Shown one piece after another: positions 21,661 to 32,262 of a DNA stretch of 64,000 nucleotides. The notes beneath the pieces are model-generated. The model searched no databases and was not told where the DNA came from. It worked only from the letters and a program-made list of their open reading frames with translations. Source of the stretch: Maratus speciosus (lineage: Eukaryota; Arthropoda; Arachnida; Araneae; Salticidae); assembly GCA_963932465.1 (NCBI GenBank), contig OZ010786.1:592275038-592339037 (forward strand). Direction: 5' to 3'. Numbering within the stretch: the stretch's first letter is position 1; each line of letters starts with the position of its first letter. A program made the position numbers and the translations under genes.

Positions 21661-22914
21661 GGCAACAGGAGTTGAAATATCTTTAGTCACCACAGTACTA
21701 AATTATTGAACATTACAATGATTGCAGAGAATGACCATTAAACTAAAATAATTTTCGGGTGATTCATATTCGTTTGTTAGTTCTTGGACTCCGGACTTCT
21801 CAGCTTGACGAAATGTGTTGTGCGTAGCTTGAATAAAACTTCACACTACATTATGTTATATTTCGCAATATGCATCTTCTCCTAGCAGGTCTATTACAGT
21901 TTTTCATCTTCAGATTCCAGAAGGCAAAATACAGTCAAAAGTGTAACAAATTATTAACCATCCTATTCAAAAGAAAAATGAAGAATAAAAAACGTAGATT
22001 TTTAAATCTGAATTGTTTGAATAAAAATAAAAGAACATAATTTTCATTGCCTTTTCATTTTATAGACCAGTTGCAATCATGTAACCCTTAACCTGTAAAA
22101 AATCCTTGATGACTGATACTGATAGAAAAATAAACATTTATTTTGCATCTAATAAAATCTTCCGTAATCGTATTAAGCCAAGGTTAACGCAAACATTAGA
22201 AATGTTTGCAACGATAGAGTTACAAATGTAACACATTTAGTTAAAAAACAAAGTTAATTACGCACCAAACTACTTTTCATTATATTATGTCAAATTGCTA
22301 TTGACAAAATTATAGATCTTTTTACAACAAAAGCCCATATCTTAAATACAACTGGCAATGATAAAGCGTTAGTTATGGAAAATGTTTAGTAAAAATCCTT
22401 TTCGAGAATACTTGAACCGAAGATTTTCTTTGCATTTTTCTAATGAGCATAAAAACACAGAGAGATAAAGAGACTTACTGTTTCCTTTATATTTAAGATT
22501 AAATTATTCTTCGATATGTTGCCTAAGTAATCCGGATATTGAAAATAATCGTTTATTTGTCACTAAGATTAATTTATAGGACAATCTGCCAGACGAAATT
22601 GCTTTATAATGATCTAAATTTTGTTTAATCAGAATTGCATTTTTTTCTTATATAGGCGAACTGATAAATTGACAAACATTTTTCCATGCATTGGTAATAA
22701 AAAGTTTTTCAGTAGCTTGCAATTATTACTTTTTTCGTGACATTACAATAACAGAAAATGAAAAATATACGTATAATACTGAATTTTGTTCGTATGCTCC
22801 GTAATAAAAAATTATAAATATAATAATAGCTAATTACAAAATCCCTCGAATATTTTGTAATCGGGTTCACCATCCACAGTCTTCAATTATAAATCAATCT
22901 TCCAAAAATATAGA
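21661..22914. other. AT-rich sequence, nothing recognised
   Basis: No coding frame, TIR pair or RNA motif could be supported. Confidence 0.5.
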
Positions 22915-23057
22915 AAAATGCTCCAATTGGCGGGTGACCAGATTACGTAAAATAAGGTCAATATCTTTTAAATACCTTCCTAAAAGAATAGAAGATATGC
23001 AGAAAAAATTAAAAAGAAATGACGAATGAAAAAGAACATTGAAAATTTATTTCAGCC

Positions 23058-23078
23058 TTTTTTTTTTTTTTTTTTTTT
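23058..23078. repeat. Poly(T) tract
   Basis: 21 T in a row. Confidence 0.9.
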
Positions 23079-23171
23079 AATGTCGAGTTTATTTTATAGT
23101 AATACCGCATAATTGCAAAAACCTCCTTAAGAATAACTCGATTTCTTAACTTTTGAAGCAATGAATTTTCC

Positions 23172-23360
23172 GCACAGATGTCATATACATACCCATATTG
23201 GCGCGATTTTTTTCCGACGCCAATTCGGCGAAAACATCAACAGCATAAACAACAACATCCGGGTTACCATATCATACAAAATAACGACACTTTGGCGCCA
23301 GTTAAGTATCGTTGCGTATATGACACTGGCGGCAGAAAAAAATCGCGCCAATATGTTTTT
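23172..23360. mobile_element. Palindromic MITE family M, copy 1 (right end damaged)
   Basis: The left end GCACAGATGTCATATACATA is followed by ATATTGGCGCGATTTTTTT, and the right side has AAAAAATCGCGCCAATATG. The outer part of the right arm is replaced by a poly(T)-rich stretch. Confidence 0.75.
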
Positions 23361-23631
23361 TTTTTGTTGTTTTGTTTTTTTAATGTGTGAAATTAAATAT
23401 TTTTTACAATATGTGTATGTGTAACAATCATTTACGTTGAAATTTAAATACGTATTTGAATTCATTTTTATAATATTAACTGCTATTTATACAATTTACA
23501 TTGGAAAATAAAAATTTACCCCCTCTCATACACTTAAAAAAAAATAAAAAACATTATCGCCCCGTCTGAAGTCACGCTTATGCCTCTTTGGCTTAAAATC
23601 GCATTGTTTGGCGAAAAAAGTAAAAACAACA

Positions 23632-23843
23632 GGCACAGATGTCATATTCGCCCCATATTGGCGCGATTTTTTCTGATGCCCATGTCATATACGCAATGTA
23701 TACTTAAGCGGCTCCAAAGTGTTGTCATTTTGCTTGATATGGTAACCCGGATGTTGTTGATTATGCTGTTGATGTTTTCGCCAAATCGAAAAAAAAGTCG
23801 AAAAAAAATCGCTCCAATATGGGGCGAATATGACATCTGTGCC
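23632..23843. mobile_element. Palindromic MITE family M, copy 2, with a perfect 8-bp target duplication
   Basis: Ends are GGCACAGATGTCATATTCGC and its reverse complement. The direct repeat AAACAACA lies immediately outside both ends. Arms pair through CCCCATATTGGCGCGATTTT. No coding capacity. Confidence 0.92.
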
Positions 23844-24005
23844 AAACAACATTTTAAATAAACAAATATCATTTTAACTAAATCATTTCCTACAACACAT
23901 AAGTAGAGCCATTTTTAGAGCTATTTCTGCGAGTTTTTCCGGTAAGACACATAATGGGAGTGAGATAAAAATCAAAATAATTAAAAAAAAATAGTACTGA
24001 GATTT

Positions 24006-24201
24006 GGAACAGATGTCATATTCGCCCCATATTGGCGCGATTTTTTTCGGTTGCCAATTTCGCGAAAACATCAACAGCATAATCAACATAATCCGGGTTA
24101 CCACATCATGCCCTTTGGCGCAAGTTAAGTACCCGTTGCCTATATGATATTGGCGACAGAAAAAAATCGCGCCAATATGGGGCGAATATGACATCTGTAC
24201 C
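24006..24201. mobile_element. Palindromic MITE family M, copy 3, with a perfect 8-bp target duplication
   Basis: Starts GGAACAGATGTCATATTCGC and ends in the matching inverted repeat (...ATATGACATCTGTACC). TGAGATTT lies directly outside both ends. Confidence 0.92.
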
Positions 24202-24240
24202 TGAGATTTTATATAATCAAATGCTTGAGTTGAATTTTTC

Positions 24241-25352
24241 TGTAGTACTTGATTAGGCACAGATGTCATATATTCACCACGTTGGCACGATTTTTTTCTG
24301 ATGCCAATTTGGCGAAAAAACTTGTCTTCGAATATCAGTTACATATATATTTTTAAAAAGGGAATAGCAATAAATAAAAAAGTTTAATTAATAGCTATAG
24401 AACAAAACAATTTGTATAATTTTAAAAAAGAAAATAAAAGTTAATAAACAATTTATTAATAAATAAATAATAACCTCCGGGTTACCATAGCAATCAAAAT
24501 AACGACACTTTGGCGCCAGTTACGTACGCCGATGTGTAAATGAGATTGGCGTCAGAAAAAAATCGCCCCAACGTGGTGCGTATATGACATCTGTGTCCTT
24601 GATTATCCCGTTGACAAAAAAACTGTCGCCAAACTGTAAGGTTAAATGCCAATAATGGATGATCGTAAATGTCACATTCACTTGACATTAAATATGTTAA
24701 ACGTGTTTGTTACGTCATCAAGTCTTTTTAATTCGACGTTTTATTTGTAAATTGATTACTGTTTTATTAATTTACATGTTCTTTCGTTATTTAACATTAC
24801 TGCAAAATTTGAAATTTTTATTCTTATAGCTGATATCTAATGTTTACATAATTTTATAGTTATATCCGTCTACGGTTTTTGGCTAAATAAAGAGCATCAG
24901 GTTCCTTGCAATTTTCCGTTATAATTGATATTTATTGTGTGTTCTTTAATAAATGCGATTATTACATTTAAAATACTTACTTCTTATTCACAAATACTAT
25001 ATTTTAAAATATACCTTTGTTTCTGGTTTAATTTAATAATTCTGCATGTAAATACGTAAACTATTAGTATTATTTTGTCCGAAATTATCTAAATAAATCA
25101 AATTTTATAATTGGTATATCGCTTTGCGACATAAGTGAACGTCATCATTAAAGTAACACTGTTCTTTAGTGAATTTTAAAAATTAAATTAATTATTTTTT
25201 CTTTCTTGAAAGTTTAGAGTGGCAACATTCTTCCATGTGTTTAATTTGGCGAATAATTTGGCAATTTGTATAATTTTGCGAAATTGATCAGAGGGATAAT
25301 GAAGTAGTAATCATTTTTCTTAACCTGGCGGAAGCGATAACGCGCCAAATAT
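24241..25352. mobile_element. MITE family N, long diverged copy, split at its left end by family M copy 4
   Basis: The left end TGTAGTACTTGATTA continues after the nested insertion as TTATCCCGTTGAC. The right end reversed reads GATTACTACTTCATTATCCC. After the left end it shares TTAAATGCCAATAATGG and CGTAAATGTCACATTCACTT with 27477-27759. Confidence 0.6.
24256..24598. mobile_element. Palindromic MITE family M, copy 4, with a perfect 8-bp target duplication
   Basis: Starts GGCACAGATGTCATATATTC and ends ATATGACATCTGTGTC. CTTGATTA is repeated directly outside both ends. It sits inside the left terminal repeat of the family N element. Confidence 0.9.
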
Positions 25353-25793
25353 TGCATGAATTGAAATATTTCATATTGAATTCATTTTTATGCATTACGA
25401 ATATTCCTTTCATGATTAAATTAAATATATTCGTTTATAATATTTTCCCTTATTAACGCGGTTTTTCCTTTCACTGCTTAAAAATTAAATATTAGTAATT
25501 ATTTTCTTCTTTTGTTTGCAAGACATATGTATTGTTTTCTAACGGGTATAGCCATTTCAATTCATTTATCAAAGATATTTTTCGCCAAAAGATAATCACT
25601 GGCAACCTTTTCGTTCAAAATAACAGTAAAATACGAAATTTATTATCAAAAATCATAGCTATCCCTGTATATTTTCTCATAAACCACCCCGAGAATATTT
25701 CCTATCGAATGATACAATTTGGAAAAAAATCCACCGGGTAGTTTTTGAAAACACTCGAGCGGAACTTTTAGAGCTTACTGCTTTATAATATAC

Positions 25794-26020
25794 TAGCAGG
25801 CTATCCCCGCTGCGCTGGTCAATTTTTCCAAATGAACATTGGTGAATTTGAATTTGCATTTTTTATGAACCTTCAGGTTCACAGGAACCTCCAGCATGAA
25901 TATGGACCTTCAGGTGGACCTTACTCATTGCTGAAAACGATGCGAACGCCATTGTGATATAATATTACCTAAAGCGTTGGTCAAAATTTAGCTATTAAGA
26001 AGTAATTCTTTTAGTTGATT
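25794..26020 (-). mobile_element. Possible Helitron 3' end, copy 2
   Basis: The minus strand ends CAGCGGGGATAGCCTGCTAGT, matching the end at 21435. It abuts the edge of long repeat L. The region to 26300 has no other recognised feature. Confidence 0.5.
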
Positions 26021-26307
26021 ACTAACAATGCACTTTTGGTAGGATAATGAGACCGTTAATACAACAGGAATTAATAGTTCTATAACTAATCAACATATAA
26101 TGAAATGTTATATACTAACACCATTCCTGAAACGTTATGTAACAGTGCCACTTGTATCAAAATACGTTCTGTAGATTTAAAAAAAAGACTAAACTTTCAT
26201 AATCAGGTTCACTTAATTTTTTAACTTTTTTTTTTGCTCTATGACTAAGTAGCGTTGAACAATACGTATACACTAAAACCTTTCCAAAATTATTACCTAA
26301 CCACTTG

Positions 26308-26510
26308 GGCACAGATGTCATACATGCCCCATATAGGCGCGATTTTTTCTGACGCCAATGTCAGAAACACTGCAACACGCAACAATACTTAACTGGCTCC
26401 AAAGTGTCGTTATTTTGCTTGATATGGTAACCCGGAAGTTGTTTTTAATGCTGTTTATGTTTTCGCCAAATTGGCTTTGGTAAAAAATCGCGCCGATGAC
26501 ATCTGTACCA
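26308..26510. mobile_element. Palindromic MITE family M, copy 5
   Basis: The left end GGCACAGATGTCATACATGC and right end GATGACATCTGTACC bracket the usual TCGCGCC and ATGGTAACCCGGA segments. No clean target duplication, because it runs directly into copy 6. Confidence 0.8.
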
Positions 26511-26513
26511 CCA

Positions 26514-26700
26514 ATGACATCTGTATATGACATCTGTACCTAATATCATATAGGCAACAGGTACTTACCTTGCGCCAAAGTGTCGTTATTTTGCTTGATG
26601 TGGTAACCCGGATTATGTTGTTTATGCTTTTGATGTTTTTGCCAAATTTGCAACCGAAAACAAATCGCGCCAATATGGGGCGAATATGATATCTGTACCA
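26514..26700. mobile_element. Palindromic MITE family M, copy 6, left arm rearranged
   Basis: The right end GCGAATATGATATCTGTACC is intact. The left end shows TGACATCTGTATATGACATCTGTACC-type repetition instead of a normal arm, suggesting recombination with copy 5. Confidence 0.65.
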
Positions 26701-27130
26701 AGTGAATATGTGGCTTTTGTGATACTTTTATGTTAGCCGGGCGCAGGTAATAAATCAATAAATATTGTGTTCATACCATATTCTAATATTTATTATTTTC
26801 ATTTAAGATACAAACCTTTCACTCATTTCATTTAAAATGCCTGCCTTACACTAATTTCATTTAAAAAACTGAAATAACAGGAAATAATTCCATAATTAAA
26901 AACAAAGAATTATTTTTAATTTATATACGCAAAATGTAACTACTGCTACTGGCAATTTTAAAAATGCTATTGGTAAGATCTGCGCACGGCTGTTATTAAT
27001 GTACCCATTTTTTCTTCTTATCGAGGAGCAAATTATAAATCGCCAAATATTATTCCAATTCCAATTTCTTTCTTTGAAAATAATTTTTAAGTCGTTACAA
27101 ACATTGCTTTCATATTTAAATATTTTCGTT

Positions 27131-27396
27131 GGTACTACTTAGTTATCCCGTCGACCAATTTCGCCAAATTATACAAATTGACATAATTTTTATTTTAAAT
27201 AACGAAAGAACAAATGAATTATTATAACATTAATAAAAATACAAATAAAACGTCGAAATAAAAATCACTTTGTGACGTAAACACGTGTAACGTGCTTAAA
27301 GTCAGGTGAATTTGACATTTACGATCAACCATTATTGGCATTTAATCTTATAGTTTAGCGATAGATTTTTGGTCGACGGAATATCTAAGTAGTACC
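27131..27396. mobile_element. MITE family N, copy 1
   Basis: Ends are GGTACTACTTAGTTATCCCG and, reversed, GGTACTACTTAGATATTCCG. Outside are TTTTCGTT and CTTTCGTT, an 8-bp duplication with one change. Interior carries AAATCACTTTGTGACGT and TTTGACATTTACGATCAACC. Confidence 0.85.
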
Positions 27397-27476
27397 CTTT
27401 CGTTCTATAACGCTAATTGCTTAGTAAAATTGTTCCTTTTATTTTGCATAAAATCACTATTTTTTTTGTACTACTT

Positions 27477-27759
27477 AGTTATCCCGTCGACCAAAAACCT
27501 ATCGCCAAATTATAAGATTAAATGCCAATAACGGTTGATCGTAAATGTCACATTCACTTGACTTCAAGGAAGTTACACGTGCTTACGTCATCAAGTTATT
27601 TTTATTTCGAAGTTTTATTTGTATTTTTATTAAAGTTATACTAATTTATTTGTTCTTTCATTATTAAAATACAACTTATCAATTAATGTAATTTGGCGAG
27701 TGGTTTGGCGATTTATATAATTCGGCGAAATTGGTCGACGGGATAACTAAATAGTACCC
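27477..27759. mobile_element. MITE family N, copy 2, inverted relative to copy 1
   Basis: Ends are TGTACTACTTAGTTATCCCG and, reversed, GGTACTATTTAGTTATCCCG. Flanks are T-rich and match at 7 of 8 positions, which is not informative. Its interior is the reverse of 27131-27396. Confidence 0.82.
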
Positions 27760-27899
27760 TTTTTTTTATTAAGATGTTCGTATTTTTTTTTTTTTTCAAA
27801 CTCATGGAGCCGTTTATATTCTTTATCCAAAAGAGTTAATTTGAATGTTTTTCGCTGCTACAGTAACGGATGTAATGTTAGATATTTTTAGGTTTAGAC

Positions 27900-29392
27900 G
27901 CCAAAGACACCGCCAAATTAGAAAAATATGAAAAATGTCATGAACTGTTGGAATTATAAGAATTTACTTGGCACCAATCGATTCAGCATACAAAAATACA
28001 TTAAATTATGCTATCATCTGACGCATAATTATAATATCCGATTTTTAAGGAATTTTTTCCCTCCCCTTGCAAAAACACCGTTAGGGGTGATACTTTAGAA
28101 AATCCTTTCTTAGCGATACTATATAGATATGCCATTTGGCGGTGACTCGATGATCGAAAATTAGTCCAATATCATTTGAAATATTACATAACAGAGGAGA
28201 AATTACGATGAAAGACGAAGAAGAAATGACGAATTACAAAAGATTTGGATTTTTTTTTTCAAGATGTTGGAATTTTCGATAATAATAACGCATGATTGTA
28301 TAAATTTCCTTAAAAACTATCTTCATTTCCTAGATTTCGAAGGTGTGAATTTTCCTATAAATTATATTGGCGATATGTCTTAAGAAAAAATTAAATAAAC
28401 AATAGATAATATTTGCTTAAAAAAATGGATAATAATCATTGATCTGAGTTCGAGTTTATAAATATCACATGCTTTCGGAATTACGGTAAAAACATTTTAA
28501 AAAATATGAAATTATTTTACAATATGCATGTGTGGCAAAAATTCACACTAAAATTTAAGTATTTGATTCCATTTTTAAAATATTAACTGATATCTATATA
28601 AGTTACAATTGAATATAAAAATGTACTCAAAAAAAGATCTCGTTCACTTGAAAAAACACCATTTATGAGAATATCCTCAAGCTAGTGTCACACTTATGCA
28701 TTTTTGATTTAAAATCACATTGTTTGGCGACCAAAAGTAAAATAAAAAATCGTAAAGAAATAAATAATAATTACACATGTGACTCACAATTACATCTGCT
28801 TTTTTTTTTCTATAAGTTACGTGATGGGGCAATTAGATAAAAATAAAAATAAAAGAACAAAAAGAAAAAAAAAAGTCATTAAAAATTCATCTAATCAAAT
28901 TTCCAGATTCATTTCTATAATCTAACGCAAGCGATAATGAGCCAAATATTGCGTATCAATTGTAATCTTTCTCATTAAATTAATTTTTAAGCATTACAAA
29001 TATTTCTTTCAGGTTTAAATTAAATTAAAAATATTTCTTTTAGGTTTAAATTAAATATATTCGTTTTTTAACATAATCCCTCATTTAAATGGATTTTTCT
29101 TTCTTTTTTTACAATTAAATATCAGTAATTATTTTTTCATTTATTTTCTAACGGATACAGCGATTTCAATTCATTTTTCGCCAAAAAATAACCTTGGCAA
29201 CCTTTTCGTTCAAAATAACAATAAAATGCGAAATTTATTACCAAAAATCATAGTTATCCCTGTATATTTTACTCATAAACCACCACGTGAATATTCTCTA
29301 TCGAATGACACTATTTGCAAAAAAATCCACCGGGTAGTTTTTGAAAACATTCGGGTGGAACTTTTAGATCTTACTGCTTTATAATATATATG
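27900..29392 (-). repeat. Long repeat L, copy 2, largely uninterrupted
   Basis: The shorter partner of 22915-25790; clear alignment starts near 28130. It ends at the same GCTTTATAATAT edge. It lacks all the family M and N insertions of copy 1. Confidence 0.68.
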
Positions 29393-29740
29393 ATATGATG
29401 ATAACAAGCATTGCTGCCACCTTGTACGGTTTTTGTTACTACTAAAATTTAATAAATTTTTTTGACTTTTTAAATCTTGTAAAATCTTTAGATTTCAGAG
29501 ATTGAATTATACCGAATTTACTATTACATTTTATTGGAAAATATCGCTACAAGTTGGTAGCTAGGAACAAGTTTAAGTCTTTATGCGCCTACTGCCCTTT
29601 TATATTCGTTTAAACAAATATTTTATCCGTATATCTATAAAAGTATATTTACTTTTGAAACAAAATATTTTCTAATGACATTTAGAAAACTCAGCGACAC
29701 TTTCGAAAACACTTATTTTTCTCAACCATTTACGTAAGTG
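29393..29740. other. AT-rich sequence, nothing recognised
   Basis: No frame, TIR or motif that can be supported. Confidence 0.5.
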
Positions 29741-29910
29741 CAGTGGTGGAAAATTGGCGCAGAGGTGGAGCCTAGTGAAACCACTAAATTATAGTAGTTT
29801 TTTGCCTCTTAACTAATGATCAAATTTCTGAGTTTTTATTAAACTGAATAATACCATAAAAATTTAGTGGTGTCAGTAGGCTCCGCCTCTGCGCCAATTT
29901 TCCACCACTG
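29741..29910. mobile_element. CAGTGG-ended MITE with a 6-bp target duplication
   Basis: 170 bp. Ends are CAGTGGTGGAAAATTGGCGC and its perfect reverse complement, extending through AGAGGYGGAGCCTA. TAAGTG lies directly outside both ends (29735-29740 and 29911-29916). Confidence 0.9.
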
Positions 29911-30600
29911 TAAGTGTGGCTTTTCTCTTATTTAAGATTTTTATATGAAATATTTGCAACAAATGTTGTCAAATCGAAGATTTTTTAAATTCAGTTTAGC
30001 TATTACTTATCAGGAATAGCAATCTTTGCCTTGCTTAATATCAGATTTCTGCGATTGAATAAAACGAAGATTGTGAGTTGGAATAAGTGGCAGATATTTT
30101 GAATAAAAAATTCTCTCAATCTGCCAACACCGATTGAAACTGCAAATATCCTTTCCATTTATATATAGGATTTCAATACTTTTATTTACATTGTTTTATA
30201 AATATTTCCAGATCTCCATAATAGTATTTTTGTTAATTAATCTACTTATTATTGTGAAAAAAAAATTATAAAAGTGCTTTACTACTGATATACCCAACTA
30301 GTTTAAATGCAAAAAAATGTGTATCTAAATTTTATATTATTATTATAAAAAAATTCTAATATATCTTCAGGCATTAACTCTTTGATTGCGAGTTGGGAGA
30401 TATACGTTCCGGTGAAACATTTCTTATTCTAGTCGTACCGCTTTTTAAAAAATAATTCATGCCACACCCCTATATTAGAATATTATCTAAATAAACCTAC
30501 CAGTGTAAAAACATAATTGGGGTAAGATCCAATCCAATATATATATATTAGCCAGACCAATCCTCTAACCAAAATGCTAACCTTTCCATTACGGGCTGAT
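29911..30600. other. AT-rich sequence, nothing recognised
   Basis: TTTAAATTCAG and TAAGATT fragments near 29930-30110 look like an eroded hAT MITE, but the ends cannot be placed. Confidence 0.4.
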
Positions 30601-30661
30601 TAGCGTCTATATATATTCTTTCGATATATATATAGACGCTACTATTTATATTCACTCGTAC
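30601..30661. repeat. Short palindrome followed by the left member of a 33-bp direct repeat
   Basis: 30601-30641 is an inverted repeat: TAGCGTCTATATATA pairs with TATATATAGACGCTA. The sequence ATATATAGACGCTACTATTT at 30629 onwards recurs near 31612-31648 with one difference over 33 bp. Confidence 0.8.
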
Positions 30662-30672
30662 GCCACTAAATA

Positions 30673-31349
30673 CAGGGTGATTCATAATGAATGGGACAAA
30701 AAGAAAACATGATTGTGAACGTTGTATTTAATATATTTAGAAAATTGAAATTTACCTCAAAACTACATTTATTCAAGTTTCTACAGGTGTTCAATATGTG
30801 CCCCTCCGGTGACACGACAAATGTCTACACGGTAATCAAGCTCCTGTCACACTCGTGATAGCATATCCCCTGTGATGCAGTTCAACACTGCAGTTATCCG
30901 CTGCTTCAGTTCCTCTAAGTCCTGAGGAAGTGGAGGCACAAACACCTTGTCTTTAACGAAACCCCAGGGAAAAAAATCGTAGGGCGTAGGATCTGTTGAT
31001 CTCGGCGGCCAATGAAGACATATCAAATCCTGTGGCCCAGCTTTACCCACCTGCTTATGTTATGCCGATGCGGTGGTTGTTTACGAAATTTCGTGTGAAA
31101 ATGTCTTTGCACAACAGTTACCGAGGAAGTTTTGGCATATTCGAAAACACAGTACCCTATCTCATGCATGGGCAACATTTTGTTTAACAGCGCCTCTAGC
31201 GGCGAGTATTTCATTCGATGATTTTTCCCTTTTTCGAAATAAAACCTGTATAATTGTAGTTGCAGAATAAATTTGTTTCGGCTGAATAAATCCATTATGG
31301 CAGTCACACTGCGCTATTCTTTTTGGCCCTTTCATTATGAATCACCCTG
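30673..31349. mobile_element. IS630-Tc1-mariner-like element with a deleted transposase
   Basis: The left end CAGGGTGATTCATAATGAAT pairs with the right end, which reversed reads CAGGGTGATTCATAATGAAA. TA precedes the left end; the right flank is CA, probably a mutated TA. The inner segment carries transposase pieces on the minus strand. Confidence 0.85.
30847..31307 (-). pseudogene. DUF4817-type DDE transposase, internally deleted and frameshifted
   Basis: The minus strand from about 31180 reads MHEIGYCVFEYAKTSSVTVV, then QRHFHTKFRKQPPHRHNI. This is the N-terminal helix-turn-helix region (DUF4817) of arthropod DDE transposases. A different frame then reads LICLHWPPRSTDPTPYDFF, then WGFVKDKVFVPPLPQDLEEL, then KQRITAVLNCITGDMLSRV. 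This is the C-terminal end, including the PRSPDLTPCDFF-like block that carries the last catalytic Asp. The whole middle, with the first two catalytic Asp residues, is missing. The product would bind DNA at most and could not catalyse transposition. The family usually has about 350 residues; only about 110 remain. Confidence 0.8.
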
Positions 31350-31350
31350 C

Positions 31351-31614
31351 ATATGAGGGGCTCACCACCATAGTAGACCAAGTCCATTTTGAAAAAAAAT
31401 GAGATAGTCCATTTAGAAGGTGCATAAAATCTGTGTAACCAACTCCCACAGTAAACCAAGTCTGTAAACAGACGACATATATAATAAATTATGTAAAAAC
31501 AGACTTGGTTCACTGTGGGAGTGGCTAAAACACATTTTGTGCACCTTCTAAATTGACTGTATCATTTTTTTTTCAAAATGGACTTGTTCTACTCTTGTTG
31601 TGAGCCCCTCATAT
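31351..31614. mobile_element. Large palindromic MITE (ATGAGGGGCTCA ends)
   Basis: The left arm ATATGAGGGGCTCACCACCA and right arm (reversed) ATATGAGGGGCTCACAACAA pair through about 75 bp, including AAGTCCATTTTGAAAAAAAA and AGAAGGTGCA. The inner arms are also inverted (CTGTG of CCCACAGT). Flanking TA suggests Tc1/mariner, not proved. Confidence 0.8.
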
Positions 31615-31725
31615 ATAGACGCCACTATTTATATTCACTCGTACCACAATTAACAGAAAAAATATTTATCGTAGATTCTATTGAAAACATCTTAACTTAA
31701 GAAAATGACATGTTTTATTTTTCAG

Positions 31726-31902
31726 AAAGTGGTCCGAATTGGAGAAAGAAATGGTCGATGGGTCGACATATCGTCGGTACCATGTCAACCTCATGGAACT
31801 ATTAATAAACAGAAACTGAAATATCCTACAAATAGTGAAACTTCAACTGTAACCGATTTCCCAGGGGTTGATTACCGCCGGTGGAACCTTCCACCAATAA
31901 AT
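31726..31902 (+). other. Candidate 177-nt exon (weak)
   Basis: A pyrimidine-rich TGTTTTATTTTTCAG precedes 31726 and a GTATGT donor follows 31902. The 59 codons between are open in phase 0, reading KVVRIGERNGRWVDISSVPC near the start and ending RRWNLPPIN. The protein is not recognised. Against it, 31764-31787 matches 23 of 24 bases of a MITE terminal repeat at 35862-35885, and 31868 onward lies in a dispersed repeat shared with 63105-63540. The donor would therefore be transposon-derived. Confidence 0.22.
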
Positions 31903-32262
31903 GTATGTAGAAATTTTCGCCTTATTTAAACGCGTTACTAATGCATTTTACAGTCATAAATAATGGTAGAAACAGATTTTAATTTTTACTTGTAGAAGTT
32001 TACTTTAGCGAAAATCAGGCCCCACGTTTTCACCATATTGTGGCAACCAGTGAAACAATGTGACTGTTTTATAAGGTAAACTGACATCAGTAAAAGCAAA
32101 TAGAAAATTTTACCGTATATTGGAGAAAATAATTTCATGAATAAGGCCCTTAAATAAGATGAAACTTTCTATCAATTTTACTGGTAGGAAGTTTGCCCCG
32201 GCGGTAATCAGAAACTGTAGATCCGATTTTTAAAAAAACAGCCGCCATCTTGTGACAACATC
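31868..32262. repeat. Dispersed repeat S, copy 1 (two TIR-like subunits)
   Basis: Matches 63105-63540 in inverse orientation: GATTACCGCCGGTGGAACCT, CATATTGTGGCAACC, AGTTTGCCCCGGCGGTAATC and CGCCATCTTGTGACAAC. The sequence GATTACCGCC pairs with GGCGGTAATC at the ends, so each subunit looks like a TIR element of 150-190 bp. Confidence 0.65.

Larger units (their letters stand above)
22915..25790 (-). repeat. Long repeat L, copy 1, split by several MITEs
   Basis: Parallels 28130-29392 in order: ATTGGCGGGTGAC-type start, TTTGGCGAMMAAAAGTAAAA, then GGCAACCTTTTCGTTCAAAA, AATCCACCGGGTAGTTTTTG and the terminal GCTTTATAATAT. It is longer than copy 2 because elements at 23172, 23632, 24006 and 24241 are inserted. 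The right edge, read on the minus strand, begins ATATTATAAAG like repeat O. Confidence 0.7.

Noticed and set aside
23172..26700. CRISPR-like array suggested by regularly recurring CAGATGTCATAT motifs
   Set aside because: The motifs are paired inverted ends of MITEs with target duplications, in a eukaryotic genome; there are no uniform spacers.
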